Shown: piece by piece, positions 26,613 to 35,632 of the stretch
Position numbering within the stretch: the first letter of the stretch is position 1
Layout of the letters: the number at the start of each line of letters is the position of its first letter
Assembly (NCBI RefSeq): GCF_020042285.1
Contig: NZ_CP083388.1
Location: forward strand, 3,498,001-3,562,000
Source of the DNA: Ferruginibacter albus
GTDB taxonomy: Bacteria > Bacteroidota > Bacteroidia > Chitinophagales > Chitinophagaceae
Reading direction: 5' to 3'
DNA: 64,000 nucleotides
Position numbers and translations under genes: made by a program
The notes under the pieces: generated by a model
The model's database searches: none
What the model was told of the DNA's origin: nothing
The model's input: the letters and a program-made list of their open reading frames with translations, nothing else

Positions 26613-27104
26613 ATGAAAAAGATCCGCTTTCACTTTTTGCCTCCAATTGCCTTCTTATCGTTGTTTTTCTTTGCTTTTTCTTCCTGCAACTACCATATAG
26701 ATGTTTACGAAAAAACTGTGACGATACCTAAATACGAGTGGCAGTATAATCTTGTTCCTGCGTTTCAATTTAACATCAGCGATACATCGGCACAGTATAA
26801 TATATATATAGCATTACGGCATACCGATGCGTATAATTATAATAATATATGCCTCAATGTCGGAATGCAGCCTCCCGGCGATACCATCCGTTATCAAAAA
26901 GTAGATCTGCCTTTGGGTAACGACGCAACAGGTTGGGAAGGTACGGGCATGGATGATATTTGGGAAGTGCGCAAGCTGATCACCAGCGGACCGGTAAAAT
27001 TTAAAAAAGCCGGAGAATATAAATTCACAGCGGCACAGGTTATGCGTGAAAATCCATTAAAAAATGTAATGAATGTTGGTATCCGGGTGGAAAAAGTGGA
27101 TTGA
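26613..27104 (+). CDS. gldH: Gliding motility lipoprotein GldH
   Basis: A 163-residue lipoprotein. The signal peptide ends in a lipobox AFSSC with the lipidated Cys25. The mature part has the GldH pattern: W-YN-P-F-F-I-DT near 43-60, ALRHTDAYNYNNICLNV, and G-GMDDIWEVRKLI near 115-126. GldH is one of the outer-membrane lipoproteins required for gliding and T9SS function in flavobacteria, which fits with the two T9SS substrates in this window. Downstream of yicC with a 10-nt gap. Confidence 0.9.
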   Translation: MKKIRFHFLPPIAFLSLFFFAFSSCNYHIDVYEKTVTIPKYEWQYNLVPAFQFNISDTSAQYNIYIALRHTDAYNYNNICLNVGMQPPGDTIRYQKVDLPLGNDATGWEGTGMDDIWEVRKLITSGPVKFKKAGEYKFTAAQVMRENPLKNVMNVGIRVEKVD

Positions 27105-27171
27105 TTACCGGAACATTACTATTGGTTATTTTCTTCATCCTTTTACCCATTATTAATTTTTAATTATTATA

Positions 27172-28149
27172 ATGGCTCTTTCCTATTATAAAACAAAAAA
27201 TCTTCGCATCATCTTTATTATATACTGGTTTTTGCTGGCATATATTATTGCGGCGTTGATTTGGTGGTTCATTGCGCTGAACCAGCAAAATCACCAAATG
27301 GCACAGTACAAGCTGGCACAACTAAAACACGACGCCCCCAATTACATACAAATTGTTGATGAGATACAGCTGATAGAAAAAAAGAAAACTGCACAATACA
27401 TTGGCGAAGGCAGTATCTTTCTTTTGTTGTTATTAACAGGTGCCGTTTTTATTTACCGGGCAGTGCGCCGACAGTTCAAACAGGGCAGGCAGCAGCAACA
27501 TTTTATGATGGCCGTTACGCATGAATTAAAAACACCCATTGCTGTAACCAAGCTCAATTTGGAAACTTTACAAAAACGAAAGCTGACAGAAGAACAACAA
27601 CAACATCTTATTGCAAACACCATACAGGAAGCCAACCGTTTAAATGCACTTTGCAATAACATGCTGCTGGCCTCACAAATGGAAGCCGGCAGTTATACAT
27701 CTACAAAAGAAGAAATTAATTTAAGCGAATTGGTAAATGAATGTGCCAATGATTTTATGATGCGTTTCTCTCAACGCATCATAATAGTAAATATTGAAAA
27801 TGAGATATTCATTGATGGAGATAAATTATTATTACAGATGGCTGTTAATAATTTAATTGACAATGCGCTTAAATATTCGCCAAAAGCTTCAACAGTAGAG
27901 GTTTCTCTATCCAAAGAAAGAAACATAGCTTTTGTATCCATAAAAGATGAAGGCAAAGGAATTGATATGTCGGAAAAGCAAAAAGTATTTGATAAGTTCT
28001 ATCGCATGGGCAAAACAGATGGCAAAGGAACGGGACTTGGCTTGTATCTTACCCAAAAAATAATAAGGCAACATAATGCCAATATCTTTGTTACTGATAA
28101 TACACCAACAGGAAGTATTTTTACAATACGATTTAATCATAACAGTTAA
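27172..28149 (+). CDS. Sensor histidine kinase
   Basis: A 325-residue membrane kinase with two transmembrane helices (about 13-36 and 81-96) enclosing a short periplasmic loop of about 45 residues. HisKA contains HELKTP with phospho-acceptor H117; the N box is NLIDNALKYSP (about 225), G1 is DEGKGID and G2 is GTGLGLYL. The small sensor loop suggests sensing in or near the membrane. Its stop is 8 nt before the response-regulator ATG, so the pair forms an operon. Stimulus unknown. Confidence 0.95.
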   Translation: MALSYYKTKNLRIIFIIYWFLLAYIIAALIWWFIALNQQNHQMAQYKLAQLKHDAPNYIQIVDEIQLIEKKKTAQYIGEGSIFLLLLLTGAVFIYRAVRRQFKQGRQQQHFMMAVTHELKTPIAVTKLNLETLQKRKLTEEQQQHLIANTIQEANRLNALCNNMLLASQMEAGSYTSTKEEINLSELVNECANDFMMRFSQRIIIVNIENEIFIDGDKLLLQMAVNNLIDNALKYSPKASTVEVSLSKERNIAFVSIKDEGKGIDMSEKQKVFDKFYRMGKTDGKGTGLGLYLTQKIIRQHNANIFVTDNTPTGSIFTIRFNHNS

Positions 28150-28157
28150 CTCTTTAA

Positions 28158-28862
28158 ATGCCGGAAAAGAAAACATCTATATTATTAGTAGAAGACGAGG
28201 AAAATTTACAGGAAGCGCTTAAGTTGAACCTTGAGCTGGAAAGCTATGAAGTTACCAGTGTGTATGATGGCGCCGAAGCATTAAAGGCTGTTCAACAGGA
28301 ACATTTTGACCTTATGATCCTGGATGTAATGCTTCCTGAATTAGACGGTATCAGCGTTTGCGAAAACATTCGTTTACAGAACAATGATATTCCTATACTA
28401 ATGTTAAGCGCTAAAAACAGTAGTGCCGACAGGGTATTGGGTTTAAAAAAAGGCGCTGATGACTATTTGACCAAGCCATTTAATTTAGAAGAGCTATTGT
28501 TACGGGTAAGCAAACTCCTGGAAAAAAGCCGTCGTTCATCTACAAAGCAGCCATTGGCGCAGGTGTATATTTTTGGCAAAAACCAGGTTGATTTCAAAGC
28601 ATCGGAATGTATCACCAAGGACGGAGAGAAAATAATGCTTACTAAAAAAGAAATGATGTTGCTGAAACTGCTTATAGAAAATAAAAATGAAGTAGTAACA
28701 AGAGAAAAAATATTACAGGCTGTTTGGGGTTATAACGTGTATCCTACTACACGTACCATCGATAATTTTGTTTTAAACTTTCGCAAGTATTTTGAAGAAG
28801 ACAGCCGCAATCCAAAATATTTTCATTCTGTAAGAGGTGTGGGATATAAGTTTACGGAGTAG
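28158..28862 (+). CDS. OmpR-family response regulator
   Basis: A 234-residue two-domain regulator. The receiver (1-120) has VEDEEN, phospho-acceptor D56 in LMILDVMLP, and the conserved K near 107 (LTKPFNL). The winged-helix DNA-binding domain (about 140-234) contains the transactivation and recognition elements LTKKEMMLLKLL and TRTIDNFVLNFRKYFE, ending in SVRGVGYKF. Partner of the preceding histidine kinase; target genes unknown. Confidence 0.96.
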   Translation: MPEKKTSILLVEDEENLQEALKLNLELESYEVTSVYDGAEALKAVQQEHFDLMILDVMLPELDGISVCENIRLQNNDIPILMLSAKNSSADRVLGLKKGADDYLTKPFNLEELLLRVSKLLEKSRRSSTKQPLAQVYIFGKNQVDFKASECITKDGEKIMLTKKEMMLLKLLIENKNEVVTREKILQAVWGYNVYPTTRTIDNFVLNFRKYFEEDSRNPKYFHSVRGVGYKFTE

Positions 28863-28952
28863 CAACACCTAGTGTCTGGCAAAAAGAAAGCCGGTAAAGG
28901 ATAGGATTTCTGCATTTTAAAAAGTATATTCGTTTACTAAAGCCGTGATTTT

Positions 28953-29150
28953 ATGCCAGTCAAAAGATCATTTGTAGCACTGTTATTTTTTGCATTTATT
29001 TCGGTTGGATTGCTATTGTTCTCTTTCTCGTTTAAGGCAACACAGGCGGAATATAAATGCAAGCTCAGGAAATGTTGCAGCGAAAGCAAAATAGCTCCTG
29101 TTACTCCTAAAAGTTTCTTTACCAACGGGGTTTTTCATCTTCCCGCATAA
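28953..29150 (+). CDS. Small Cys-containing membrane or exported protein
   Basis: A 65-residue ORF with a basic N-terminus, a strong hydrophobic helix (about residues 7-28) and a short polar tail with YKCKLRKCC cysteines. The arrangement looks like a genuine small membrane protein rather than chance, and the opposite-strand ORF over the same DNA has no such design. No homologue recognised. Confidence 0.45.
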   Translation: MPVKRSFVALLFFAFISVGLLLFSFSFKATQAEYKCKLRKCCSESKIAPVTPKSFFTNGVFHLPA

Positions 29151-29227
29151 TTGTATTTCAGTATTAAATACATTTGCAATCGTTAAATTTTTTTTAATGA
29201 CACCATGTGAATTAAAAATTCATTAAT

Positions 29228-29242
29228 CGGCATAAGGTTTGT
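29228..29242 (+). promoter_or_regulatory. Possible sigma-54-like element upstream of the L,D-transpeptidase
   Basis: CGGCAT-AAGGTTTGT has GG (29229-29230) then 10 nt then GT, one base off the GG-N10-GC rule of -24/-12 promoters. About 32 nt before the ATG at 29274. Weak on its own; of note because a perfect site occurs at 47699. Confidence 0.3.
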
Positions 29243-29273
29243 TTAGTCATACAGCTACTTGAAAAATTTTATA

Positions 29274-29846
29274 ATGAAAAACTTACGCCTTTTACCTCTT
29301 TTTTTGCTTCTTGGTTGTGTGGCATTTTTATCTTTTATGCCGGTACCGGGTGCTAAAAAAAGAACTACATCAAAAACAGTCGTTAAAGATAGCAGCGACG
29401 AAAATCCTTATTACATTGTCATTAATAAGTCAACATACGAATTAAAAGTGTACGATGATGAAGGTTGGTATGCTACCTACCCTGTAGTGTTTGGAAGTAA
29501 GGATCTTGGCGACAAAATGCGTGAAGGCGATAAAAGAACTCCCGATGGAAGCTTTAAAGTAATATTAAAAAAAGTAAATCCAAGTTGGGGACCTGAGTTA
29601 TTATTAAATTATCCTAACGAAACTTCCGTTGCAAAATTCAATCAACGTAAGGCAAACGGATTGGTACCAAAAAATGCAAAGATCGGTGGTGGCATAGCTA
29701 TTCACTCAACCCGTAAAGACGAGGAGTGGACAGTAGATAATTTTTATAACTGGACAGATGGTTGCATCTCTGTTAAATATTCCGAAATGCAGGATCTATA
29801 CAGCTACATTCCCGTTGGCACACCCGTTACAATTGTAGAGAAATAA
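29274..29846 (+). CDS. L,D-transpeptidase family protein (YkuD/YafK-like)
   Basis: A 190-residue exported protein that probably makes or edits peptidoglycan 3-3 cross-links or attaches proteins to peptidoglycan. Signal/anchor at about 1-20 (LLPLFLLLGCVAFLSF; possible lipobox cysteine in LLGC). The YkuD domain (about 44-190) contains IVINKSTYELKVYD, a conserved GD-RTPDGSF segment, AIHS, and WTDGCISV with the catalytic cysteine; Asp replaces the His of the classical SHGC motif, as in many YafK-type members. The ORF can be extended to a TTG at 29259 but the ATG at 29274 starts the signal sequence. Confidence 0.88.
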   Translation: MKNLRLLPLFLLLGCVAFLSFMPVPGAKKRTTSKTVVKDSSDENPYYIVINKSTYELKVYDDEGWYATYPVVFGSKDLGDKMREGDKRTPDGSFKVILKKVNPSWGPELLLNYPNETSVAKFNQRKANGLVPKNAKIGGGIAIHSTRKDEEWTVDNFYNWTDGCISVKYSEMQDLYSYIPVGTPVTIVEK

Positions 29847-29872
29847 AAATTGGGCAAGTTTCAAATAAAATA

Positions 29873-31105
29873 TTAGCCAATAAACAACAAGCTCCCATCT
29901 CCATAGCTTAAAAAACGAAAGTCGTTTTGCAACGCATAATTGTAAATATTTTTCCAATAATTTCCAACAGCGGCAGCAACCAATAATAATAATGTTGAGT
30001 TAGGCTGATGAAAATTAGTGATGATTGCTTTTGCAATTCGAAATTGATAACCCGGTGCAATTAGTATTTGCGTAGAAGTAATAAGATGTTCTTTACTATT
30101 CTTTTCCATCCATTGCAATAATGAAGATAAAGCTTCCTCCACCTGATAAGTACTTTCACTTAATGGACTTTCATATACATCCCATTGATAGATGGTCAGG
30201 TCTGCAGGTATTATTTCAGGATACAGAATTGTTTTAACGCCAAGCCAATACAGGCTTTCAATGGTTCGTAAAGAAGTGGTGCCGACAGCAACAACAGTAT
30301 GATTTACGTTAGCAATCATATTCTTAATGGTATGCATTGTTACATCTATCCACTCAGAATGCATTTCATGCCCCTCCATTAAAGCAGCCTTTACAGGCTT
30401 AAATGTTCCGGCCCCTACGTGAAGCGTTGCGTAATCTGTTGCAATATTTTTTTGTACAAGCGATGAAAATATCTCCTTTGTAAAATGCAACCCTGCAGTT
30501 GGTGCAGCTACTGAACCTTGATATAAAGCATAAATGGTTTGGTATCTTTCTTTATCTCCTTCTTCGGGCTTACGTTTTATGTATGGCGGCAAAGGAGTTT
30601 CGCCAATTTGTTGTATGATTTCTACAAAACTAAAATGTACGGGCTGCCATGAAAATTCCGTCACGTAAGCATCCGATAATTTTTCAACTAACCGAACATT
30701 AATAATTACTTCTTCATTCTCAATTTTTAGTTTTTTTTCCAGGCTTCCTTCTTTCCACTTAGAAGCGCCGCCGATCATACATTTCCATTGTATGCTCTTT
30801 GTTTTTTGCATAACGGCGTTGTACTCTTTATTTTCTTCATATGGTTCTAAACAAAATATTTCTATAATGCCTCCCGTGGATTTTTGAAATACTATTCTTG
30901 CAGGAATAACTTTTGTATTATTAAAAACCAATAAGCTTTTTTCCGGAAGATGTGCAGCAATATTTTTATAGACATCTTCTTTAATTACGTTGTCTTTATA
31001 GACCAGCAATTTTGATTCATCTCTTTTCTCTAACGGGTAGGCAGCAATTCTTTCGTTGGGCAAGTTATATGTATAATCAGCAATGGAAATAGTTTTGGGA
31101 TGCAT
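29873..31105 (-). CDS. queA: S-adenosylmethionine:tRNA ribosyltransferase-isomerase
   Basis: A 410-residue QueA that moves the ribosyl moiety of SAM to preQ1 in tRNA, forming epoxyqueuosine. Typical blocks are YNLPNERIAAYPLEKRDESKLL at the N-terminus (in pieces), VFNNTKVIPARI, RYQTIYAL-GSVAAPTAGLHFT, H-GAGTFKPV and the FHQPNSTLLLLVAA end. Longer than the roughly 350 residues of E. coli QueA because of an insertion near 95-180. A CAAAGTTA (minus TAACTTTG) at 31110-31117 sits just before the ATG. Last gene of the minus-strand run acs - hydrolase - queA (9 nt gap). Confidence 0.95.
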   Translation of the reverse strand: MHPKTISIADYTYNLPNERIAAYPLEKRDESKLLVYKDNVIKEDVYKNIAAHLPEKSLLVFNNTKVIPARIVFQKSTGGIIEIFCLEPYEENKEYNAVMQKTKSIQWKCMIGGASKWKEGSLEKKLKIENEEVIINVRLVEKLSDAYVTEFSWQPVHFSFVEIIQQIGETPLPPYIKRKPEEGDKERYQTIYALYQGSVAAPTAGLHFTKEIFSSLVQKNIATDYATLHVGAGTFKPVKAALMEGHEMHSEWIDVTMHTIKNMIANVNHTVVAVGTTSLRTIESLYWLGVKTILYPEIIPADLTIYQWDVYESPLSESTYQVEEALSSLLQWMEKNSKEHLITSTQILIAPGYQFRIAKAIITNFHQPNSTLLLLVAAAVGNYWKNIYNYALQNDFRFLSYGDGSLLFIG

Positions 31106-31114
31106 GAAGCAAAG

Positions 31115-32062
31115 TTATTGCAATAGAAATGTTTTTATCTCTCGTTTCCATTTGGCATTTTCTTTAGCGCACAGCGATTCATGTGCACAACTATCATACA
31201 CTACTAATCTTTTTCCGGCAGGAATAGCCGCATAAATATCATTTATCTCCTGTTCAGAAACACGAGGATCCTGTTTGCCCCATTGTAATAATACCGGGCA
31301 ATCGATCTTTACTGCATATTCATCCGGACGCATATTAAATGCCCAAAATCCATGTTCCAAGCCTCCCCAAAAACAAAGTATTCCTGATAAAGGCTCCGGT
31401 GGCAAATGCATTATTTTCAATCGCCCTTCAGCGGCTTGCAATAAAGAGCCATAAGGCATTTCTAAAATTATCTTTTGAGGATGTACTCCCGTATCATGTA
31501 CTGCCTTTATAATAGCAGCAGCGCCCATAGAAATTCCCCAAAGTATAATATTATGCTCACCTTTATTTACAATATAATTATACGCCAACGATACATCTTC
31601 CGATTCGTAATATCCAATCGTACAAGTATTGCCACCACTACTGCCATGTGCTCTAAAATCAATTAAAAAAGCATTGTAGCCCATTGCTAAAAACTCTTGT
31701 GCCTCTTCCATTACATCAGATTTATTAGCGCCATGTCCGTGAAATAAAAGAACTGTTCCTTTTGCTACGCTATCTGTTTTAAGATACCATCCCTCCAGGT
31801 CAATACTATCCTTTGTTTTTACATGAATTATTTTAAAAGTAAGATCCGGAATTATGCTGTTTGGTTTTTTAGAATAATTAATTCCAAACAATGCGCCTTT
31901 AATAATATCCCATTTTGATTTGTCTTCGATCTTCTTAGATGCAGTTTCTGTTTGCGCATCATAAAAATGTGTGAACTTATAAGCATTAAATGCCATTACA
32001 ACATTCACCAAAATAAAAAGAACAATAAAAGTTCTTATTAAATATTTAAATAAGCGTTTCAC
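31115..32062 (-). CDS. Membrane-anchored alpha/beta hydrolase
   Basis: A 315-residue serine hydrolase of the BAAT/DUF1749-like alpha/beta fold. Residues 7-26 form a single N-terminal membrane anchor or signal. The nucleophile elbow is GISMG (S178), preceded by an oxyanion-loop HGHGANKSD (108-116) and DFRAHGSSGG (135-144); Asp and His of the triad probably lie in QDPRVS and CAHES near the end. Substrate unknown. Sits between acs and queA with 14-nt and 9-nt gaps, suggesting co-transcription. Confidence 0.85.
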   Translation of the reverse strand: MKRLFKYLIRTFIVLFILVNVVMAFNAYKFTHFYDAQTETASKKIEDKSKWDIIKGALFGINYSKKPNSIIPDLTFKIIHVKTKDSIDLEGWYLKTDSVAKGTVLLFHGHGANKSDVMEEAQEFLAMGYNAFLIDFRAHGSSGGNTCTIGYYESEDVSLAYNYIVNKGEHNIILWGISMGAAAIIKAVHDTGVHPQKIILEMPYGSLLQAAEGRLKIMHLPPEPLSGILCFWGGLEHGFWAFNMRPDEYAVKIDCPVLLQWGKQDPRVSEQEINDIYAAIPAGKRLVVYDSCAHESLCAKENAKWKREIKTFLLQ

Positions 32063-32076
32063 TAAAATTTCTGGAG

Positions 32077-33978
32077 TTATAGTTTCCCATTTTTAATTTC
32101 CTCTACTACTGCAGGATCTAATAAAGTGGTGGTATCGCCAATATTCTGCATTTCACCTTCCGCGATCTTTCTTAAAATGCGTCGCATGATCTTTCCACTA
32201 CGTGTTTTTGGTAATCCGCTTACAAACTGGATCTTATCAGGCTTCGCAATAGCACCGATAACTTTTGTAACAGTTTGCAAAATGCCGTTCCTTGTTGTAT
32301 CCGTATTATCTGCCGAATTACTTAAAATAACATATGCATAGATCCCTTGCCCTTTTATATCATGAGGAAATCCAACTACGGCACTTTCTACAACACCGCT
32401 ATGCATATTAATGGCATTCTCCACTTCAGCGGTTCCAATACGATGTCCGCTTACATTCAGCACATCGTCTACCCTTCCGGTTATGCGATAGTTGCCATCA
32501 GCATCCCGCAAACAGCCATCTCCCGTAAAATATAAATTATTGTAGGTAGCAAAATAATTTAAACGACATCTTTCATGATCGCCATAAGTAGTACGCAAGA
32601 TGCCGGGCCATGGAAACTTTATACAAAGGTTTCCACTTGCATCATTTCCTTCTATTTCATTTCCTTTTTCATCTACCAAAACAGGCTGTACACCCGGTAA
32701 TGGCAATGTAGCATACGATGGTTTTGAAGGTGTTACTCCGGCTAAGTTTGAGATCATGATACCACCGGTTTCAGTTTGCCACCAGGTGTCTACTATTGGA
32801 CATTTCTTATGACCGATGTTTTCATCATACCAATGCCAGGCCTCTTCATTAATAGGCTCACCAACCGTACCTAGTATTTTTAATGAGCTTAGGTCTTTAT
32901 TCTGTAATGGTTGTGTGCCATAACTCATTAAACTTCGTATTGCAGTTGGGGCTGTATATAAAATATCAACTTTGTGCTTATCTGTTATTTCCCAAAAACG
33001 CCCGGCATCAGGATATGTAGGAATGCCTTCAAACATCAATGTAGTTGCGCCGGCACTTAGCGGACCATATATAATATAGCTGTGCCCGGTTATCCAGCCA
33101 ATATCAGCAGTACAAAAATGAATTTGTTTGGATTGATATTGAAATACATTTACAAAAGTATAGTTAGCCCAAATCATATAACCTGCACAAGTATGTACCA
33201 CGCCTTTGGGTTTTCCTGTGGAACCAGATGTATATAGAATGAACAGCATGTCCTCTGCGTCCATCGTTTCTGCCGCACATTCATCAGATACATTTTTTAT
33301 CTCATCATGCCACCAAACATCTCTGCCCGGTTGCATTACTACCGGAATTTTTGTTCTTTCATACACAATTACTTTTTTTACAAAGGCGCATGACAGCAAT
33401 GCTTCATCGATAATTTTTTTTAAAGGAATGTCTTTTGCGCCCCGAAAAGCTCCGTCACAAGTAACAATGTAGTCCACTTTGGCATCTTGTAATCTATCCG
33501 AAATGCTTTGTGCACTAAACCCACCGAAAACTACTGAATGTATAGCACCAATACGAGCACAAGCCAACACAGCAATTGCCAGTTCAGGAATCATACCCAT
33601 ATAAATACAAACCCTGTCGCCTTTTTTAACGCCATTATTTTTTAATGCATTTGCAAAACGACAAACCCGTTGATGCAATTCTTTATAGGTAAGTATTCTA
33701 TTTTGCTCTGCAGGATTATTGGGCTCCCAAATAATAGCAGGTTGATCTCCTAATATATCTAAATGCCTGTCTAAACAATTTTCTGTAATATTCAATTTAG
33801 CGCCTGAAAACCATTTTACCGAAGGTTCGGTAAAATTCCAATTTAATACCTTATCCCACTTTTTTTGCCAGTAAAAATTTTCTGCTATTCCACTCCAAAA
33901 CGTTTCCGGATCCTCTATACTTTGTTTGTATTGATGATGATATTGTTCTAATGATCTTATTTGATAAGGATATGACAT
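32077..33978 (-). CDS. acs: Acetate--CoA ligase
   Basis: A 633-residue AMP-forming acetyl-CoA synthetase converting acetate, ATP and CoA to acetyl-CoA. Visible motifs: the P-loop YTSGSTGKPKG near residue 260, WWQTETGG (A5), Y-TGDGC--D-DGNYRITGR (A7-A8) and the C-terminal PKTRSGKIMRR with the catalytic, acetylation-regulated Lys. The frame extends to 34041 but the family N-terminus begins at the ATG of 33978 (MSYPYQIRS). Length is usual for the family. Confidence 0.96.
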   Translation of the reverse strand: MSYPYQIRSLEQYHHQYKQSIEDPETFWSGIAENFYWQKKWDKVLNWNFTEPSVKWFSGAKLNITENCLDRHLDILGDQPAIIWEPNNPAEQNRILTYKELHQRVCRFANALKNNGVKKGDRVCIYMGMIPELAIAVLACARIGAIHSVVFGGFSAQSISDRLQDAKVDYIVTCDGAFRGAKDIPLKKIIDEALLSCAFVKKVIVYERTKIPVVMQPGRDVWWHDEIKNVSDECAAETMDAEDMLFILYTSGSTGKPKGVVHTCAGYMIWANYTFVNVFQYQSKQIHFCTADIGWITGHSYIIYGPLSAGATTLMFEGIPTYPDAGRFWEITDKHKVDILYTAPTAIRSLMSYGTQPLQNKDLSSLKILGTVGEPINEEAWHWYDENIGHKKCPIVDTWWQTETGGIMISNLAGVTPSKPSYATLPLPGVQPVLVDEKGNEIEGNDASGNLCIKFPWPGILRTTYGDHERCRLNYFATYNNLYFTGDGCLRDADGNYRITGRVDDVLNVSGHRIGTAEVENAINMHSGVVESAVVGFPHDIKGQGIYAYVILSNSADNTDTTRNGILQTVTKVIGAIAKPDKIQFVSGLPKTRSGKIMRRILRKIAEGEMQNIGDTTTLLDPAVVEEIKNGKL

Positions 33979-34126
33979 GATGATCGTTTTTTGAAAATTC
34001 AATTTCGGATTTTTTTTCGAACCACAATAGTTATAAAACACAGATCATTATGATATTTATAATTCACAAAGTCTTTATTTCAACAAACCAATAAGCTGCG
34101 TGATCATCGTTCTGTCTTTCTAAAAC

Positions 34127-34161
34127 AAAAAAGCTGCCTCCATTCCGGAGACAGCTTTTTT
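34127..34161 (-). terminator. Terminator of the OmpA-family gene
   Basis: AAAAAAGCTG (34127-34136) pairs perfectly with CAGCTTTTTT (34152-34161), extended by CTCC/GGAG (34138-34141, 34147-34150). Symmetric A/T flanks make it usable from both strands; it lies 23 nt past the minus-strand ompA stop. Confidence 0.85.
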
Positions 34162-34183
34162 TACATAGAGATAATCTTATCTA

Positions 34184-35509
34184 TTAATAATAATGCAATT
34201 GAAGTTCTACTCTTCTGTTTTTCGTACGTCCAGCGGCAGTTTTATTGTCTGCAATTGGCTGCGTATCTCCAAAGCCTTGAGATTTTAAACGAGTTTCAGG
34301 AACACCTTTTTTCACTAAGTAATCGTAAACGGCTTTTGCACGAGCTTCACTTAATGTTTGGTTTTTATCAGGCTTACCGGTGTTATCTGTGTGTCCGTTA
34401 ATGTCTAATTTCAAGTTAGGATCTGCCATTAAAGCTGATGCAACTGTATTTAGACCTGGATTTGATTTAGCTAATAATTTAGCGCTTCCTGTTGCAAAAT
34501 AAATTTTGCTGGCAGCAACATCGATACGTTTTTTAACTTCTTCCTTAATTTCAGGACAACCTTTATTAGCGGCGGTACCAGCCAATGCAGGACATTTATC
34601 TTCTTCGTCATTTACACCGTCATTATCCGTATCAGGAATCGGGCATCCGTTATAACGTGCAACACCCGCTACCGTTATACATTTATCTTCTTCGTCGTTT
34701 ACACCGTCATTATCCGTATCAGGAATCGGGCATCCGTTATAACGTGCTAAACCTGCAACAGAAGGACATTTATCATCTTTATCCGCAATACCGTCGTTAT
34801 CTGTATCAGGGCATCCTTTTAAGGCTGCTGAACCTGCAACGTCAGGACAAGCATCTAAGCTATCCACTACGCCATCATTATCTTTATCAACTACAACCGG
34901 TGCTACTACAACAGGTGGTGGTGGAGTTTCATTTAAACGTGGTTTACCATAATTAATGGTTTGCAGGAATCCAAGTGAATAGAACCAGTTGTTATGCAAA
35001 TAATCTTCGTTGAAACTTAAACGATAGTTTGTTTGCAATAAGATATATCCTTCGCTTGACAGGTTTAATTGTAAGCCTGCTCCCAATGGTGCATAAGGAG
35101 TTGCTTTACCCGGGTAAGTACCTATTCCCAAACCTGCAGACAGGAACGGAATCAATGTATGATTGTCGTTCATTGGACGAGCATGCAGCGATGCTTCAAA
35201 TTCGCTGATATAATTGTTACTACTGCTGGCTTGTGCAGGAACACCTGCATCGCCTGAAAAAAGTCCTGTGTATCGAAGAGAAAGGTCGATCTTTTTACCT
35301 AATCCTTTCCAATACATAACAGAAATGCTTGGTTTTACTTTTTTAAAGGTGTAAGCTGAGGTTAATACAAAGTTTCCGGTGAAATCAGTAAGGTTACCAC
35401 TGAATCCGATAGCAGAACCTTTTTTTGCCGATACAAAGCCCTGGGCATTTACTCCCTGGAAAGAAACGGCAAGGAGTGCTATTAAAAGTAGATTTTTAAT
35501 GTTTATCAT
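34184..35509 (-). CDS. OmpA-family outer membrane protein with TSP3 repeats
   Basis: A 441-residue outer-membrane protein. A signal peptide (about 1-22, ALLAVSFQGVNAQ) is followed by a beta-barrel-like region (30-195), a proline/valine linker, four thrombospondin type 3 calcium-binding repeats (DNDGV-D--D-CP; about 205-320) and a C-terminal OmpA peptidoglycan-binding domain (IYFATGSAKL, INGHTDNTG, LSEARAKAVYDYLV, GFGDTQP, NRRVEL). It tethers the outer membrane to peptidoglycan. Two of the TSP3 units are almost identical at the DNA level (87-bp period). Single gene with its own terminator. Confidence 0.93.
   Translation of the reverse strand: MINIKNLLLIALLAVSFQGVNAQGFVSAKKGSAIGFSGNLTDFTGNFVLTSAYTFKKVKPSISVMYWKGLGKKIDLSLRYTGLFSGDAGVPAQASSSNNYISEFEASLHARPMNDNHTLIPFLSAGLGIGTYPGKATPYAPLGAGLQLNLSSEGYILLQTNYRLSFNEDYLHNNWFYSLGFLQTINYGKPRLNETPPPPVVVAPVVVDKDNDGVVDSLDACPDVAGSAALKGCPDTDNDGIADKDDKCPSVAGLARYNGCPIPDTDNDGVNDEEDKCITVAGVARYNGCPIPDTDNDGVNDEEDKCPALAGTAANKGCPEIKEEVKKRIDVAASKIYFATGSAKLLAKSNPGLNTVASALMADPNLKLDINGHTDNTGKPDKNQTLSEARAKAVYDYLVKKGVPETRLKSQGFGDTQPIADNKTAAGRTKNRRVELQLHYY
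34593..34747. repeat. 87-bp duplicated TSP3 repeat unit
   Basis: 68-nt blocks at 34593-34660 and 34680-34747 differ at one position; spacing 87 bp (29 codons) in frame. Confidence 0.85.
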
Positions 35510-35632
35510 AACTTGTTTTTTTTACTAAGGTAATAAAGATATTTTTTAAGTGCAATTGGTTGCAAAAAATCAATTTTTTTGTATTGTTTTTTATTTCAAC
35601 CCTTTTTAAGTCTTAAAATTAGTATTTCATTA

